NCBI GenBank assembly: GCA_963575745.1
Contig: CAUYUJ010001422.1
Location: 1-64,000, forward strand
Source: Prorocentrum cordatum
Taxonomy: Eukaryota; Sar; Dinophyceae; Prorocentrales; Prorocentraceae
DNA length: 64,000 nucleotides
Direction of reading: 5' to 3'
Below are positions 49,965 through 61,187 of the stretch, piece after piece. How positions within the stretch are numbered: the stretch's first letter is position 1; each line of letters starts with the position of its first letter. Made by a program: the position numbers and the translations under genes. The notes under the pieces are model-generated. The model searched no databases, was not told the origin of the DNA, and was given only the letters and a program-made list of their open reading frames with translations.

Positions 49965-50782
49965 TTCTAATTCGCGCGAGCGTGGCTGCCCCTTGGGGGT
50001 CCCCGGGCGAAGAATACTCCATGCAAATCCCGGGCGGTCCCTGTCACGGATGCCGGATCTCTTGGGAGCTGCCTTCAGGGCTTGCAAGAGCATCTCAGGA
50101 GGCCCCCACGGCGGTATAAGAGGGCCCAGAGTCACCAGAAGTCGTTCCAAAATGCCCGAGATAGCCTCCAGACGGCGTCAACCGCCTCCAAGACGCCCGA
50201 AGATGCCTCCAATACCACTCCCAAGAAGCCCCCAATTCAAAGATTCTCCGTTGGTTATGACGGTTTTCAGCGTTCTCACAAGATGGCCAAAGAAGCGCTT
50301 AAGATCGCTCCAAGACAGACTAAGAGGTCTCCAAGAGAACCCCACCACGGCCCATGAGGGCCCCAAGACGGCTCCAGAGGCCCCCAAGACGGACAGAGAG
50401 AGAGCCCCAGGACGGCGGCAAGAGGGGGCCCAGAAGGAGGAAGCCGAACGGGGGCACTTGGAGCCCTCGGCTCCAAGAAGCGTCCAGGCTGCCCCAAGCG
50501 GCCCCCAAGAGCCCCCCAAGAGGGTCCAAGAGCCCTGAAGAGGCGCCGAGAGAGCTCCGAGAGGCATCCAAGGCGTCCCCAGGGCGGCCCCCAAGAGCCC
50601 CTAGAACTGCTACACAGGAGCACCCCGAGACCCTTTCGAAGAAATACGAAGAAGCATCCATGACAACTCTCACCCACAACTGCAGCAGCGCCGACCAGCA
50701 GCGCCGCATGGCCTACGAGCGCTGACGCAAACGCTGACGATGGCACGATACGGGCCGGCGGAATGAGCGAAGCGATTGGACA
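49965..50782 (+). repeat. Long dispersed repeat, copy 2
   Basis: Starts TTCTAATTCGCGCGAGCGTG and ends GGGCCGGCGGAATGAGCGAA then GCGATT, like 8840-9624. The interior has CCAAGACGGC-type microrepeats. To 51150 no gene is recognised. Confidence 0.8.
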
Positions 50783-51154
50783 TATTGCTAGAAACGCACT
50801 GCTTGGGGTCCATGCTGGCTAAGATTTTTTAAACATCGGATCATCCACCAAAAATACGGCGGATCCAAGGTCAGGGGGCACGAACCCACCGTACGGCAGG
50901 TTCGTGTCGTGCCGATTTCGGCGCTGGCTTCTGACGCCGGGGGGATACTTCCACCTGGAACGATCGGCCGCTTCCGAAACGTCAGACCGTTTCGTCTAGC
51001 ATCAACCGATTCTGGGTCGCCTGCGGCGTTCCACGCCGAACGCCGGCGGCGGGGTCGCCGCCGGTCGACACGACGCGAACTCACCGTCCAGGGTTGCTAA
51101 ATGTGCCCCTGGCCCGAGGTGCCCCCAGCTTTTCGCTCCATTATAGAGCCCCTG

Positions 51155-51280
51155 GGGTTAGGACGGGCATGTCCTCCTACAGGCGGATTTTGGAAGAACA
51201 TAACCCGAACATAATCAAAAAGAGCACGAACAGTCGTCCCCATACGATTTCTTGACTATTTTTGCATATTCCTCCTGTAG
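51155..51280. repeat. MITE-T, degenerate copy
   Basis: TTAGGACGGGCATGTCCTCC, TACAGGCGGATTTTGGAAGA, then TATTCCTCCTGTAGAG. The outer right end is replaced by the repeat at 51285. Confidence 0.75.
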
Positions 51281-51284
51281 AGTT

Positions 51285-51440
51285 TTGCTGCTACCATTGT
51301 GCTTGAGGACCACATCCCAGAAATAATGTCGGGCACCCAGAAAAATCTCGAAAAGGTGTTGAACGAGTATCGCCTTCCTGGGCCCGACGCGTAAAAGCCA
51401 TCCAATATCGGTACTTTCCTGGTGCTCGAAATTTGAGCAG
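51285..51440 (+). repeat. Dispersed repeat, copy 2 (shared with VPS13 intron 2)
   Basis: CTTGAGGACCACATCCCAGA and CGGTACTTTCCTGGTGCTCG match 18711-18856 at equal spacing. Confidence 0.8.
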
Positions 51441-51464
51441 GGACCGACCGTCCCGGCATTCCTA

Positions 51465-51640
51465 TAGGCCTACCACAAAGTGTTCTTAGAACCCACACAT
51501 GTTCTAAGAACAAAAACAATGTTCTTAGAACATAGCCCTATGTTTTAAACAAGACAGACTCAGCCAGAAATGATCTAAGAACATTTCGTGTAACCCACAA
51601 AAGGTTCTTAGAACACTCTTTGGTAGGCCTTTACTCCAAA
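51465..51640. repeat. GTTCTTAGAAC palindrome family, copy 1
   Basis: TATAGGCCTACCACAAAGTG and CACTCTTTGGTAGGCCTTTA are inverted ends; GTTCTTAGAAC occurs repeatedly inside. A copy at 53985-54140 shares ends, AGCCAG and TGTTCTAAGAACA. Confidence 0.83.
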
Positions 51641-51987
51641 TCCCATATCAATCGTCCCCCCGGGCCCAATTGTTTAAGGCGCCTTTTTTGTAACTGGGGG
51701 TGTCCGGTTTACTGGGCCGCTTTCTATGGATCGGAGCTTAGGGGGTCTGGTTTATTGAGGCGCCCCGTCGAAGAGGGGGGTCCGGAATATTAGGTCGCGT
51801 TCGGAGGGGTGTCCGGTTTTTTAGGCGGGGGTCGATTAATAAGGGATTTGGAGTAGGCGAACCAGGACGCGTCGCCACTGCTTGACTGCAGAGGGGCCCG
51901 CCCGACTTAGCCCTAGGGCCCCCTGGGGACCCAGAGGCTCGAGAGGGTCGAGGATCGAGAGGAGACCTCCGATGCCCAGAAGTGTGG

Positions 51988-52085
51988 ACCCCTTCCCCGG
52001 GACCGGATTTTCATCCTGAGTCGTTGCTTGGCGGTCCTGAGGCCCGGCGAGGGCCCCCCCCCCGAGGCCGAAAATCGTGAACATG
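51988..52085. repeat. CAGACCCCC/GTCCCGAGG family fragment
   Basis: GGACCCCTTCCCCGGGACCG, CTGAGTCGTTGCTTGGCGGT and GGCCGAAAATCGTG. 51641-51985 holds GGGGGTCCGGTTT-type repeats. Confidence 0.7.
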
Positions 52086-52139
52086 ATCGACCCACGAACG
52101 CGGAAAGGAATCTAGAAATGTAGGCATGGCAACGTTTTC

Positions 52140-53330
52140 AAAGGCACCTGATTGGGCTACGGGCACTTGCAATGCTGAGTGTATCGATCTTGATGTACCG
52201 CGTTCCGAGGGCTGTGCTGTGCTGCGCTGTGCTGAATTGCGACGTGCCATGCCGCGATTGCGCTCTATAGCGTTGTGGATCGAGTTCTCCTTTGCATCCG
52301 AGTCCTGACCGAACTGATCTGGATCTTAAGCTCGAGCACGTAGTAGCTGCCCCAGAGCTACATGCCAGGAGGACGCGCCGCGGAACGTCCCAAGGGACGC
52401 GCCAGGCGACGTGCCAGGGGACGTGCCATGGGCACGCACCGCGGGACGTGCCAAGTGGACGCGGAACGGAACGTGCCAGTGGACGTGCCACGGGACGTGC
52501 CAGGGGACGCGCCACGCGACGTGCCAGGGGGACGCGCCACGCGACGTGCCAGGTTGCAATGCTGAGTGTATCGATCTTGATGTACCGCGTTCCGAAGGCT
52601 GTGCTGTGCTGCGCCGTGCTGAATTGCGACGTGCCATGCCGCGATTGCGCTCTATAGCGTTGTGGATCGAATCCTCCTTTGCATCCAAGTCCTCACGGAA
52701 CTGATCTGGATCTTAAGCTCGAGCTGCCTGAGCACATAGTAGCTGCCCCAGAGATACATGCCTGGGAGACGAGCCAGGAGGACGCGCCGCGGAACGTCCC
52801 AAGGGACGCGCCAGGCGACGTGCCAGGGGACGTGCCATGGGCACGCACCGCGGGACGTGCCAAGGGGACGCGGAACGGAACGTGCCAATGGACGTGCCAC
52901 GGGACGTGCCAGGGGACGCGCCACGCGACGTGCCAGGGGGACGCGCCAGGGAACGTGCCAGGGAACGTGCCAGGTTGCAATGCTGAGTGTATCGATCTTG
53001 ATGTACCGCGTTCCGAAGGCTGTGCTGTGCTGCGCCGTGCTGAATTGCGACGTGCCATGCCGCGATTGCGCTCTATAGCGTTGTCGATCGAATCCTCCTT
53101 TGCATCCAAGTCCTCACCGATCTGATCTGGATCTTAAGCTCGAGCTGCCTGAGCACATAGTAGCTGCCCCAGAGATACATGTCTGGGAGACGAGCCAGGA
53201 GGACGCGCCGCGGAACGTCCCAAGGGACGCGCCAGGCGACGTGCCAGGGGACGTGCCATGGGCACGCACCGCGGGACGTGCCAAGGGGACGCGCTACGGA
53301 ACGTGCTGGGGACAAGCGTTTGGCTCGAGA
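52140..53330 (+). repeat. Satellite 3: higher-order repeat, about 390-420 bp, three copies
   Basis: Each unit has TTGCAATGCTGAGTGTATCG, TGTGCTGTGCTGCGC, GCGACGTGCCATGCCGCGAT, TAGTAGCTGCCCCAGAG, and a run of GACGTGCCAGGGGACGTGCC minirepeats. Units start near 52166, 52554 and 52975. Related units are at 59095-59825. Frames through it are artefacts. Confidence 0.94.
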
Positions 53331-53910
53331 CATCCTGCCCAAATCCTCATGCTAGACATTCGCCTGGGCGACCTGGACACGTGAAAACAAGTGTTTCACT
53401 CAACACATCCTGAACACATCCTCATGCTAGACATCCGCCCGGGCGAACTGGACACATGAAAACAAGTGGTTCGCTCGAGACATCCTCAACACCTCTTCAT
53501 GTTAGACGTCCGCCTGGGTCATATGGGAACGTGAAAACAAGCGTTTCGCTCGAGACGTTCTCAACACCTTCTCATGCTAGACATCCGCCTGGGTGACCTG
53601 GACACGTGAAAGCAAATGTCTCGCCGCAGACATTCTCAACACATCTTCATGTTAGACATCCGCCTGGGCGACCTGGACACGTGAAAACAAGTGTTTCGCT
53701 CAAGACATTCTCAACACATCCTCATTCTAGACATCCGCCTGGGCAACCTGGACACGTGCAAACAAGCGTCTCGATCCAGACTTCCTCAACTCATGCTAGA
53801 CATCCGCCTGGGCGACCTGGACGCGTGAAAACAAGCGTCTCGCTCAAGACATCCTCAACAGATCCTCACGCTAGACATTTGCCTGGGCAACCTGGACGCG
53901 TGAAACCAAG
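53331..53910 (+). repeat. Satellite 4: about 76-bp unit, seven to eight copies
   Basis: The unit contains CATGCTAGACATCCGCCTGG, GCGACCTGGACACGTGAAAA, CAAGTGTTTCGCTC and AGACATCCTCAAC. Regular but fully repetitive, with no unique spacers. Confidence 0.94.
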
Positions 53911-53984
53911 CACCTCCCGTCGTGCTATTTTGTTCGCCACGCGAGGGAGTCCGGGACCGTGGTCGATGTTGGAGCAGGGACCGA

Positions 53985-54140
53985 CGGTCCTATATAGCAT
54001 TCCTACAGGCCACCTGGGTTCTGATAACAAAAATATGGTGATGTGCAAAAACAAAACCATATCAGCCAGCTATGTTCTAAGAACAATCCGTGCAAACCAC
54101 GAAAGGTTCTTAGAACATTCATTGGTGGGCCTATAGGCGA
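53985..54140. repeat. GTTCTTAGAAC family, copy 2
   Basis: Ends CCTACAGGCCACC and GGTGGGCCTATAGG; TATGTTCTAAGAACA and GGTTCTTAGAACATTC inside. Both copies are preceded by GAGCAGGGACCGAC-GTCC. Confidence 0.8.
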
Positions 54141-54149
54141 GCCGGGACG

Positions 54150-54622
54150 CTTCCCAGACCCCGACGTCCTGATTATTTCACAACGTCGACCCTCAGAGGT
54201 CCAGATTCCTTCCCCGGGATCGATTTTTCCTCCTGAGTCGTTTTCTGACGCTCCTGGCGAGGACTCTCAGAGGCCGAAAATAGCGACCCCGCCCCCCCGG
54301 TCGCGAGATTTTCTTTCGCCACGCGAGGGGGTCTGGGACCGGTTTCTCATCCTGAGTCGTTCCTTGATTGACGCTCCCGAGGCCTGGCGAGGGCCTCCCC
54401 CGAGGCCGAAAATAGCGACCCCCGTCGCGAGAATTTTGTGTTTCGCCACGCGAGGGGGTCCGGGACCCAGACGTGCGACGTCCTGATTTTTCCGATGCGG
54501 ACTCCCCGGAAGTCCCGACCCTTTCCCCGGGACCGGCGTTTCCTCTGGAGTCGCTTTTTGACGGCCCCGAGGCCCGGCGAGGGCCCCCCGAGGCCGAAAA
54601 CGGTAGAAAACCCGTCGCGTAT
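54150..54622. repeat. CAGACCCCC/GTCCCGAGG family, three consecutive copies
   Basis: Three successive series, each with a GAGTCG-TT centre and GAGGCCGAAAA, separated by CACGCGAGGGGGTC-GGGACC. The array of partial copies indicates insertion into each other or local duplication. Confidence 0.8.
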
Positions 54623-54634
54623 GTATATGATTGT

Positions 54635-54642
54635 TATCTATA

Positions 54643-54717
<75 letters not shown>

Positions 54718-54840
54718 ATATCTATCTATATATCTATCTATATATCTATATATCTATATATCTATCTATATATCTATATATCAATATGTCTATCTATATA
54801 TATATATCTATATATATATATATTTCTATATATATATATA

Positions 54841-54875
<35 letters not shown>

Positions 54876-54879
54876 ATGT

Positions 54880-54910
<31 letters not shown>

Positions 54911-54925
54911 TATATGTATATATTT
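54635..54925. repeat. (TATC)n and (TA)n microsatellite
   Basis: Long TATC run 54640-54715, then TATATC and TATA mixtures. Ile/Tyr/Ser frames are artefacts. Confidence 0.97.
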
Positions 54926-55129
54926 TAAGCACAACAAAGAAAAACGACGCGAGCATGTCCCGGGACCGTGGCCGACGTTGGCCCCCGCGGCGGCCACGAG
55001 CCCCCGGGCAGCCGCGGCGCCGGCGCGGAGGCCACGCGGGCCGCCGCGCGCCGCAGGGCGCCCGCCGCGCGCTCGGCGGGCCGCGTGCCGGCGGCCAGGG
55101 CGAGGCGGCGGGCAGGGCCGGGCGGCCAG

Positions 55130-55260
55130 ACTCCTCCTCCTCCTCCTCCTCCTCCTCCTCCTCCCTCCTCCTCCTCCTCCTCCTCCTCCTCCTCCTCTCC
55201 CCCTCCTCCTCCTCCTCCTCCTCCTCCTCCTCCTCCTCCTCCTCCTCCTCCTCCTCCGCA
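55130..55260. repeat. (CCT)n tract
   Basis: 130 bp of CCT. 54960-55125 upstream is very GC-rich, with GCGGGCGCGC-like sequence resembling 36040-36180. Confidence 0.94.
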
Positions 55261-55262
55261 GT

Positions 55263-55435
55263 GTGAAAGAATCACGACGGGAGGTGTTTCGCTATCTTCG
55301 GCCTCTGGGGGCCCTCGCCGGGCCTCGGGACCGTCCAAGAACGACTCATAGAACGAAACACCGGTCCCGGGGAAGGGGTCCAGACCTCTGGGGGTCGCGT
55401 CGTGAAGAGATCACGACGTCGGGGGTCTGGGGTGG
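55263..55435 (-). repeat. CAGACCCCC/GTCCCGAGG family copy
   Basis: Minus-oriented: from the minus strand CCCAGACCCCCGACGTCG, GGACCCCTTCCCCGGGACCG, GAGTCGTTCTTGGACGGTCC and GGCCGAAGATAGCGAAACAC. Confidence 0.83.
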
Positions 55436-55479
55436 CTTGAGGTCGGGCCTGTCCCTCCGCTCCAAATCTCTCCCCTGCC

Positions 55480-55575
55480 TTTGCCTCCCTTCCTGGGCCT
55501 CCTCGGGGGGGCCCTCGTCGCCACCGCTGGATTCGCCTCGAGATCCTGGTCAGAACGCACCCCACGAGAGGTCTG
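55480..55575 (+). repeat. Dispersed repeat (family of 11990), copy
   Basis: GGGCCCTCGTCGCCACCGCT, GGATTCGCCTCGAGATCCTG and GTCAGAACGCACCCCACGAG. Confidence 0.75.
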
Positions 55576-55764
55576 GGGGGTGTTCCAAAAAATCCCTTAT
55601 TCATCTTCCGCTGGGTCCGGGTTTCTAAGGCGCCTTTTTTGTACCTGGGGGGGGGGTCCGGTTTATTGGGGCCTGGATGAAGGGGCCTCCCTGGAGAGGT
55701 GGGAAGGGCACGAAACCATGTAAATAGTAGGGGTTTCCGATACCCTCCTCGCTCAGGCGGGGCC

Positions 55765-55870
55765 TCCCTGGAGGGTATGGTATGGTATGGTAGGTATGGT
55801 ATGGTATTGAATGGTAGGCATGGTATGATATGGGAGGCTGGAGTGGTAGGCATGGTATTGATATGGGAGG
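55765..55870. repeat. (GGTAT)n minisatellite
   Basis: GGTATGGTATGGTAGGTATGG-like pentamer repeats passing into GGGAGGCGGGAGG. To 56125 no gene recognised. Confidence 0.85.
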
Positions 55871-56127
55871 CGGGAGGCGGGAGGGAGGAGGAGAGGATGT
55901 TCTGGGAAAACAAGAACCCCACTCAGGATGTGGGGAATGACAAAACACAACCCTACCCCGCAAGTGCGTGGTCTGTAAACCTCCTGGGAGCCCCCAGAGC
56001 CCAGAGAGCCGCCAGGGCGCCGCACATCACGCAGGGTGTTGCCCTGTCAGCCCACAGGAGTTTCAGCGCACAGCGCCTCGTAAACCAGGGTAGGGGCGTT
56101 TTTTGTGCCCTTGATGGGTGGCTTGAA

Positions 56128-56435
56128 GTCGGGCCTGTCCCTCTACAGGCCGATTTTCGAAGACGAATCTTTCAAACATGAAAAAACATATTCAAACATT
56201 GCAAACAAAAATACAAATAAATAGTCCCCAGACTAGTTTGTGGACTATTTGTGAATATTCCTCTTGTAGGGGGACATGCCCGACCTAAGCCTGGATGGCT
56301 TTAAGGCGGGCCTGTCCCTCTAATAGGCTGGGGACGATTTTTCGACTGTGTCTCATCATTTTTGGGTACTTTTGGGCAACCTTTTATCGTTCGTCCAAGG
56401 TCGGCCGCCTGTAGGGGGACAATGCCCGACCTGAG
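56128..56435. repeat. Two MITE-T copies
   Basis: 56130-56287 runs from AGTCGGGCCTGTCCCTCTAC to AGGGGGACATGCCCGACCTA. 56304-56433 runs from GGCGGGCCTGTCCCTCTAAT to AGGGGGACAATGCCCGACCT. Confidence 0.87.
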
Positions 56436-56744
56436 GACGGCTGCGCGAGTCGGTCCTCGATCCCATCCTAGATGGAGGGGGCTCTCCATCCCCAGACCTC
56501 CTCCCACGCCTGATCGCGTCGTATCGGCGGTGGACAAGCCTCCCTTCAGCAAACCTCCCCTTAGTGCAAACGGCCTGGGACCGAAACCGACGGACTTGGA
56601 CCCGCAAGAACGACGGCCGCGACGCCCTCTCGCGACCCGAAAACGGCCAATTCCTTAATCGACGTGTCAGGGTAGGAGGTCTGTCCATCCCCGACATAGG
56701 GGCTGGTCCTCCGCCCCGAGCCGTTTTCTTCTCGTGGACGCCCC

Positions 56745-57178
56745 CCCCCCCCGCCCCGCCGGGGCCTCGCGCGAGGGCGCCCTTCCCCCCCTCCCCCTCC
56801 CTCCTCCGCCTCCCCCCTCCTCCTCCTCCGCGCCTCCTCCCCGCCTCCTCCTCCTCCCCTCCCCCTCCTCCTCCCCTCCCTCCTCCGCCCCTCTCCTCCC
56901 CGCCTCCTCCTCCTCCCCCTCCTCCTCCTCCGCCTCCGCCTCCTCCTCCTCCTCCCTCCTCCTCCGCCTCCTCTCCTCCTCTCCTCCTCCCTCCCCCTCC
57001 GCCTCTTCTCCGCCGCCTCCCTTCCTCCTCCGCCTCCTCTCTCCTCCGCCTCCTCCTCCTCCCGCCTCCTCCTCCTCTCCTCCTCCGACTCCTCTCCTCC
57101 TCCGCCTCCTCCTCCGCCTCCTCCTCCTCCTCCTCCTCCTCCTCCTCCTCCTCCTCCTCCTCCTCCTCCTCCTCCCCT
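56745..57178. repeat. (CCT)n/(CCG) tract
   Basis: About 430 bp of CCT with CGCC interruptions. 56436-56744 upstream has no gene I recognise. Confidence 0.94.
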
Positions 57179-57179
57179 C

Positions 57180-57330
57180 GAACTTATCCCTATCCCTAAG
57201 ATTGACGCGCCAAAAGGCGATGACAATCTTAGGGATGCGCCCTCAATGAAATAAGGGAACCCCTAAGATTGGTATCGTGATGAGGAGATGCCCAGCATAG
57301 GCATCGGGATATGCTCCAGGCTGGTAAGAA
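57180..57330. repeat. ATCCCTATCCCTAAG family, copy 2
   Basis: AACTTATCCCTATCCCTAAG and GATGACAATCTTAGGGATGC, then GATGAGGAGATGCCCAGCAT; reverse complement of 35460-35614. Confidence 0.83.
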
Positions 57331-57414
57331 AAACTGGTCTTGGGGACAGGGCCGGGACTGGCAGGGACCCCGCATCGAAAACATCAGGGCGTCGCTAGTC
57401 TGGGCGAGCTCGTG

Positions 57415-57654
57415 TTGCGAAAGAATCACGGCGTGAAACTTGTTGCGATTTTCGGGACCCCCGGGCCCTCACGAGGCACCGGGGCCGTCACAAAACGACT
57501 CGGGAGGAAAGACTGGTCCCTGGGAAGGGGTCCAGACCTCTGGGCATCGGAGGTCTGACTCTCCATCCTCTCGATCCTCGACCCTCTCGAGCCTCTGGAT
57601 CCCCGCTCCTCTCGATCCTCCTCGATCCTCCTCGATCGATAAGGACGCGGGCGG

Positions 57655-57703
<49 letters not shown>

Positions 57704-57710
57704 TCGACCC
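57415..57710. repeat. CAGACCCCC-family fragment, TCCTCGA repeats and (ACG)n
   Basis: Fragment to 57545, then CCTCTCGATCCTCGA-like repeats to 57640 and a pure ACG run 57657-57705. Confidence 0.8.
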
Positions 57711-57894
57711 GGGGGGGGGGGCTTTCCGGCAGCCGCGCCCCGCCGAGGGCGTTCCTCAGATGGTTTCGTCGGTGTTCGGCGGTCCTCCAGCCTCGGGGCT
57801 GCTCCTCGCCGACGGCTGTCCGGGGATGCCCGGAGCGTGCCGAAGGACCGCCGGAGAGCCGAGTCAGTTAGGATTCTGAAGCCACCAGGCGTCA

Positions 57895-58225
57895 GAGAGG
57901 GGGGAGGAGGAGGAGGAGGAGGAGGAGGAGGAGGAGGAGGAGGAGGAGGAGGAGGAGGAGGAGGCGGAGGAGGAGGAGGAGGAGGAGGAGGAGGAGGGAG
58001 GAGGAGGAGGAGGAGGAGGAGGAGGAGGAGGAGAGGAGGAGGAGGAGGAGGAGGAGGAGGAGGAGGAAGGAGGAGGGAGGAGGAGGAGGAGGAGGAGGAG
58101 GAGGAGGAGGAGGAGGAGGAGGAGGCAGGAGGAGGAGGAGGAGGAGGAGTGCAAGTACCCAAAGGAGGAGGAGAAGGAGGAGAAGGAGGAGGAGGAGGAG
58201 GAGGAGGAGGAGGAGGGGGAGGGCG
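57895..58225. repeat. (GGA)n tract, 330 bp
   Basis: Near-pure GGA on the plus strand. Confidence 0.96.
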
Positions 58226-58329
58226 GGCCTTCTCAGAACTCTCGGAAGGCCTCGCGCCTTCTGGGAGGCTTCCTGAGTCTTCTCGCTGCCACTGGTGCAC
58301 CCCCCCGTCGCGCCCCGGGGGGGGGGGAG

Positions 58330-58520
58330 TCAGTCCCAGACCCCCGACTTCATGATTTTTTGATCACGTCGATCTCCAGAGTCCCCCATTCCCCGGGACC
58401 GGCTTCTCATCCTGCGAATCGTTCTTTGACAGCCCCGAGGCCTGGTGTAGGGGCCCCCAGAGGCCGAACATTCGTTAAAAAACCTCCCGTCGTGATGTTT
58501 GCTCCTTGCCCGAGGGGGTC
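58330..58520. repeat. CAGACCCCC/GTCCCGAGG family, good copy
   Basis: Starts CCCAGACCCCCGACTTCATG and ends TTGCCCGAGGGGGTCTGGG, with AATCGTTCTTTGACAGCCCC and GAGGCCGAACATTCG between. The outer ends are complementary. Confidence 0.83.
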
Positions 58521-58632
58521 TGGGGTGGCAGTGAGGACCTGGACCGCGTCGCGCAGAAAGGATCTAGACGGGGGGTTGGTGGCCGTGTTCGTTCGATGCT
58601 CGTTTTGGGGACCTTCCTGGGGCCCACCCAAC

Positions 58633-58775
58633 GGATCTGTTCGACTCAGGTTCGACTCAGGTTCGACGCAGGTTCGACTCAGATTCGACTCAGATTCGAC
58701 TCAGGTTCGACTCAGGTTCTACGCAGGTTCGACTCAGGTTCGACGCAGCTTCGACGCAGCTTCGACGCACGAGTG
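58633..58775. repeat. 11-bp minisatellite, TTCGACTCAGG
   Basis: About 12-13 tandem variants of an 11-mer. Its reading frames therefore cycle and stay open. Confidence 0.93.
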
Positions 58776-59094
58776 GAGCGAGTGGCTCCAGGAAGGTCCC
58801 CAGAATGAGCATCTAATGTTCAGTCCTGGAGGGGGCCCTGGCCCCGGGCCTCGGAACTGTATGAAGGACCCGACCATCAGGACGAAACAAAAAAACGGTC
58901 CAAGGGAAAAGGTCTGGACTTCCAGGGACGCTACAATCCCAGAGCCCATCGCGCTGTGAAAAATCACGACGGGAGTTTTTTCACTATTCTCGGCGTCCGG
59001 GGGGCCCTATCGGGCCTCGGGACCGTCAACCATGATCGACCCACGAACCCGGAAAGGAAAATAGATGTGTAAGGCATGGCAACGCTTCAACGAC

Positions 59095-59825
59095 ACCTGA
59101 TTGGGCGACGGGCAAATGCAATGGTGAATGTATCGGTTTAGATGTACCGTGCCGAGTGCTGTGCTGTGCTGCGCCGTACTGAATTGCGATGTGCCATGCC
59201 ACGATTGTGCTCTATAGCGCTGTGGATCGAGTCCTCCTTTGCATCCTCGTGCCTGGGCACATAGTAACTGCCCCAGAGCTAGTTGACAGGGGAACATGCC
59301 AGGAGGACGCGACGTGGAACGTCCCAAGGGACGCGCCTGACGACGTGCCAGGGGACGTGCCATGGGGACGCACCGCGGAACGTGCCAAGGGGACGCGCTA
59401 CGGAACGTGCCAATGGACGTGCCGCAGGACGTGCCAGGGGACTCACCGCGCGAAGTGCCAGGGGGACTCGCCGCGGGACGCGCCACGGAACGTGCCAAGT
59501 TGCAATGCTAAGTGTATCGATCTTGATGTACCGTGCCGAGGGCTGTGCTGTGCTGCGCCGTGCTGAATTGCGATGTGCCATGCCGCGATTGTGCTCTATA
59601 GCGTTGTGGACCGAGTCCTCATTTGCATCCGAGTCCTGACCGAACTGATCTGGATCTTATGCTCGAGCTGCTTGAGCACATAGTAGCTGCCCCAGAGCTA
59701 ATTGACAGGGGGACCTGCCAGCAGGACGCGCCGCGGAACGTCACAAGGGACGCGCCAGGCGACGTGCCAGGGGACGTGCCATGACGCACCGCGGGACATG
59801 CCAAGGGGACACGCTACGGAACGTG
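59095..59825 (+). repeat. Satellite 3, second block
   Basis: Two units of the 52140-53330 family (TGCAATGGTGAATGTATCGG; TTGCAATGCTAAGTGTATCG) with GACGTGCCAGGGGACGTGCC minirepeats. Confidence 0.92.
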
Positions 59826-60145
59826 AAAATACGTGGTCCTTGCTCGGGACCACCATATTAGATACCCGCCTGGGTGGCCTGGACACGTGAAAACACGTGG
59901 CCCCAGCGCGGGACCACCATGTTAGATACCCACCTGGGTGGCGTGGACACGTGAAAACACGTGGTTCCAGCGCGGGGCCACCATGTCAGATACGCCCCAT
60001 GTGTGGCCTGGACACGTAAAAGCACTTGGTTCCAGCTCAGGACCACTATGTTAGATACCACCTTTCTGTGCGGCCTGGACACGTGAGCACACGTGGTTCC
60101 AGCTAGGGACCACCATGTTAGATACCCACCTGAGTGGCCTACGTC
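59826..60145 (+). repeat. Satellite 5: about 72-bp unit, four to five copies
   Basis: The unit contains GGGACCACCATGTTAGATAC, CCACCTGGGTGGCCTGGACA and CGTGAAAACACGTGG. It shares GCCTGG and CTGGACACGTGAAAACA with satellite 4. 60146-60470 has no gene recognised. Confidence 0.9.
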
Positions 60146-60476
60146 GGGGGTCTGGGATCCTTGCCTATCATAAGCACTCGCGATGAGAACGCACGGGCCT
60201 TTGAAGGCCATGTCGACGCTTTGCGAGCGGGGCGCGGCCATCGAGATCGGCCAAGGGTGGGCCGCAGGGGAATGATGCACGGGCAACCTTGGGAAGTTGC
60301 CCATCCTTAGTGGCTCATCCTTAAAGCCAGGACGAGGACGAATCGGGCGGGTGGCAGTAAGGGGTGACCTACGTGGGAGGGTGAAGAAAAGGGCCCCCTA
60401 AGGGGGCCTTTTGGGCCCCTTTACTTCACCCTTCGTGTGGATCACCCTCAATTCCAGACCCCGAACGCCATGATTT

Positions 60477-60638
60477 TGAAGGGGCCCTGGGACACACAAA
60501 CAAATACGCACAAATAAAATTATTCCCCATAGTTTACGATATTTTCTGGGTTTTTGTCTTTCCCCCACTTCCCATATTTTCCCATATTTTCCTGGGAATC
60601 GACGATTAATTGTGTCTGTGTGTTTTTTTCGCTCCTGA
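60477..60638. repeat. ILE, clean copy
   Basis: On the minus strand it starts after CTCAG with GAGCGAAAAAAACACACAGA and ends TTGTGTGTCCCAG|GGCCCC, so it has a GA start and an AG|G end. Internal blocks are in family order. Confidence 0.87.
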
Positions 60639-60916
60639 GATTTGTTCAAAACGTCGACCCCCAGAGGTCTGGACCCCCTCCTGGGCACTGGCTCTTCATC
60701 CTGCGTCGTTTCTGACGGTCCCGAGGCCTGGTAAAGGCACCCGGAGATGATAGAGACAAACCTCCTGCCGCGATTTTGTGTCACAACGCAAGTGGGTGCG
60801 GGTTACCACCCACCCGAACAAATTCGGATGAGGATCGGCCGAGAATCTCTGAGATCCAGCAGCCCTGGAGGATGTGTCGGGCGCCGTGGCCTTCTCAGAG
60901 CGCTCCAGCGTTCGGT

Positions 60917-61066
60917 CGGGCATGTCCTCCTACAGGCGGATTCTGGAAGATAATCAGAAGTAGTCCAAACACAATCAAACATACTCAAAAGAGCACGAGG
61001 TATCGCGCCCAGACTATGAGTGATTAGTTTTGAACAGATCTCCTAGAGAGGGACATGCCCGACTTC
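60917..61066. repeat. MITE-T copy
   Basis: GGTCGGGCATGTCCTCCTAC and AGAGAGGGACATGCCCGACT as inverted ends; CGCCCAGACTATGAG centre. Confidence 0.83.
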
Positions 61067-61187
61067 ACTCCAGCGTGCTCGGCCTCGCTCGGCGTGGGCC
61101 AGAAGTCCCCCAAACGACACCACCCCGCCTACGACCCAGCGATGTGGACAGTTTGGGTCCCCGCTGGCTCCAAAAGGGACCCTGCCC

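Noticed and set aside
53331-53910. Regular roughly 76-bp array that might suggest CRISPR
   Set aside because: The whole unit repeats with no unique spacers, there are no cas genes, and the context is eukaryotic.
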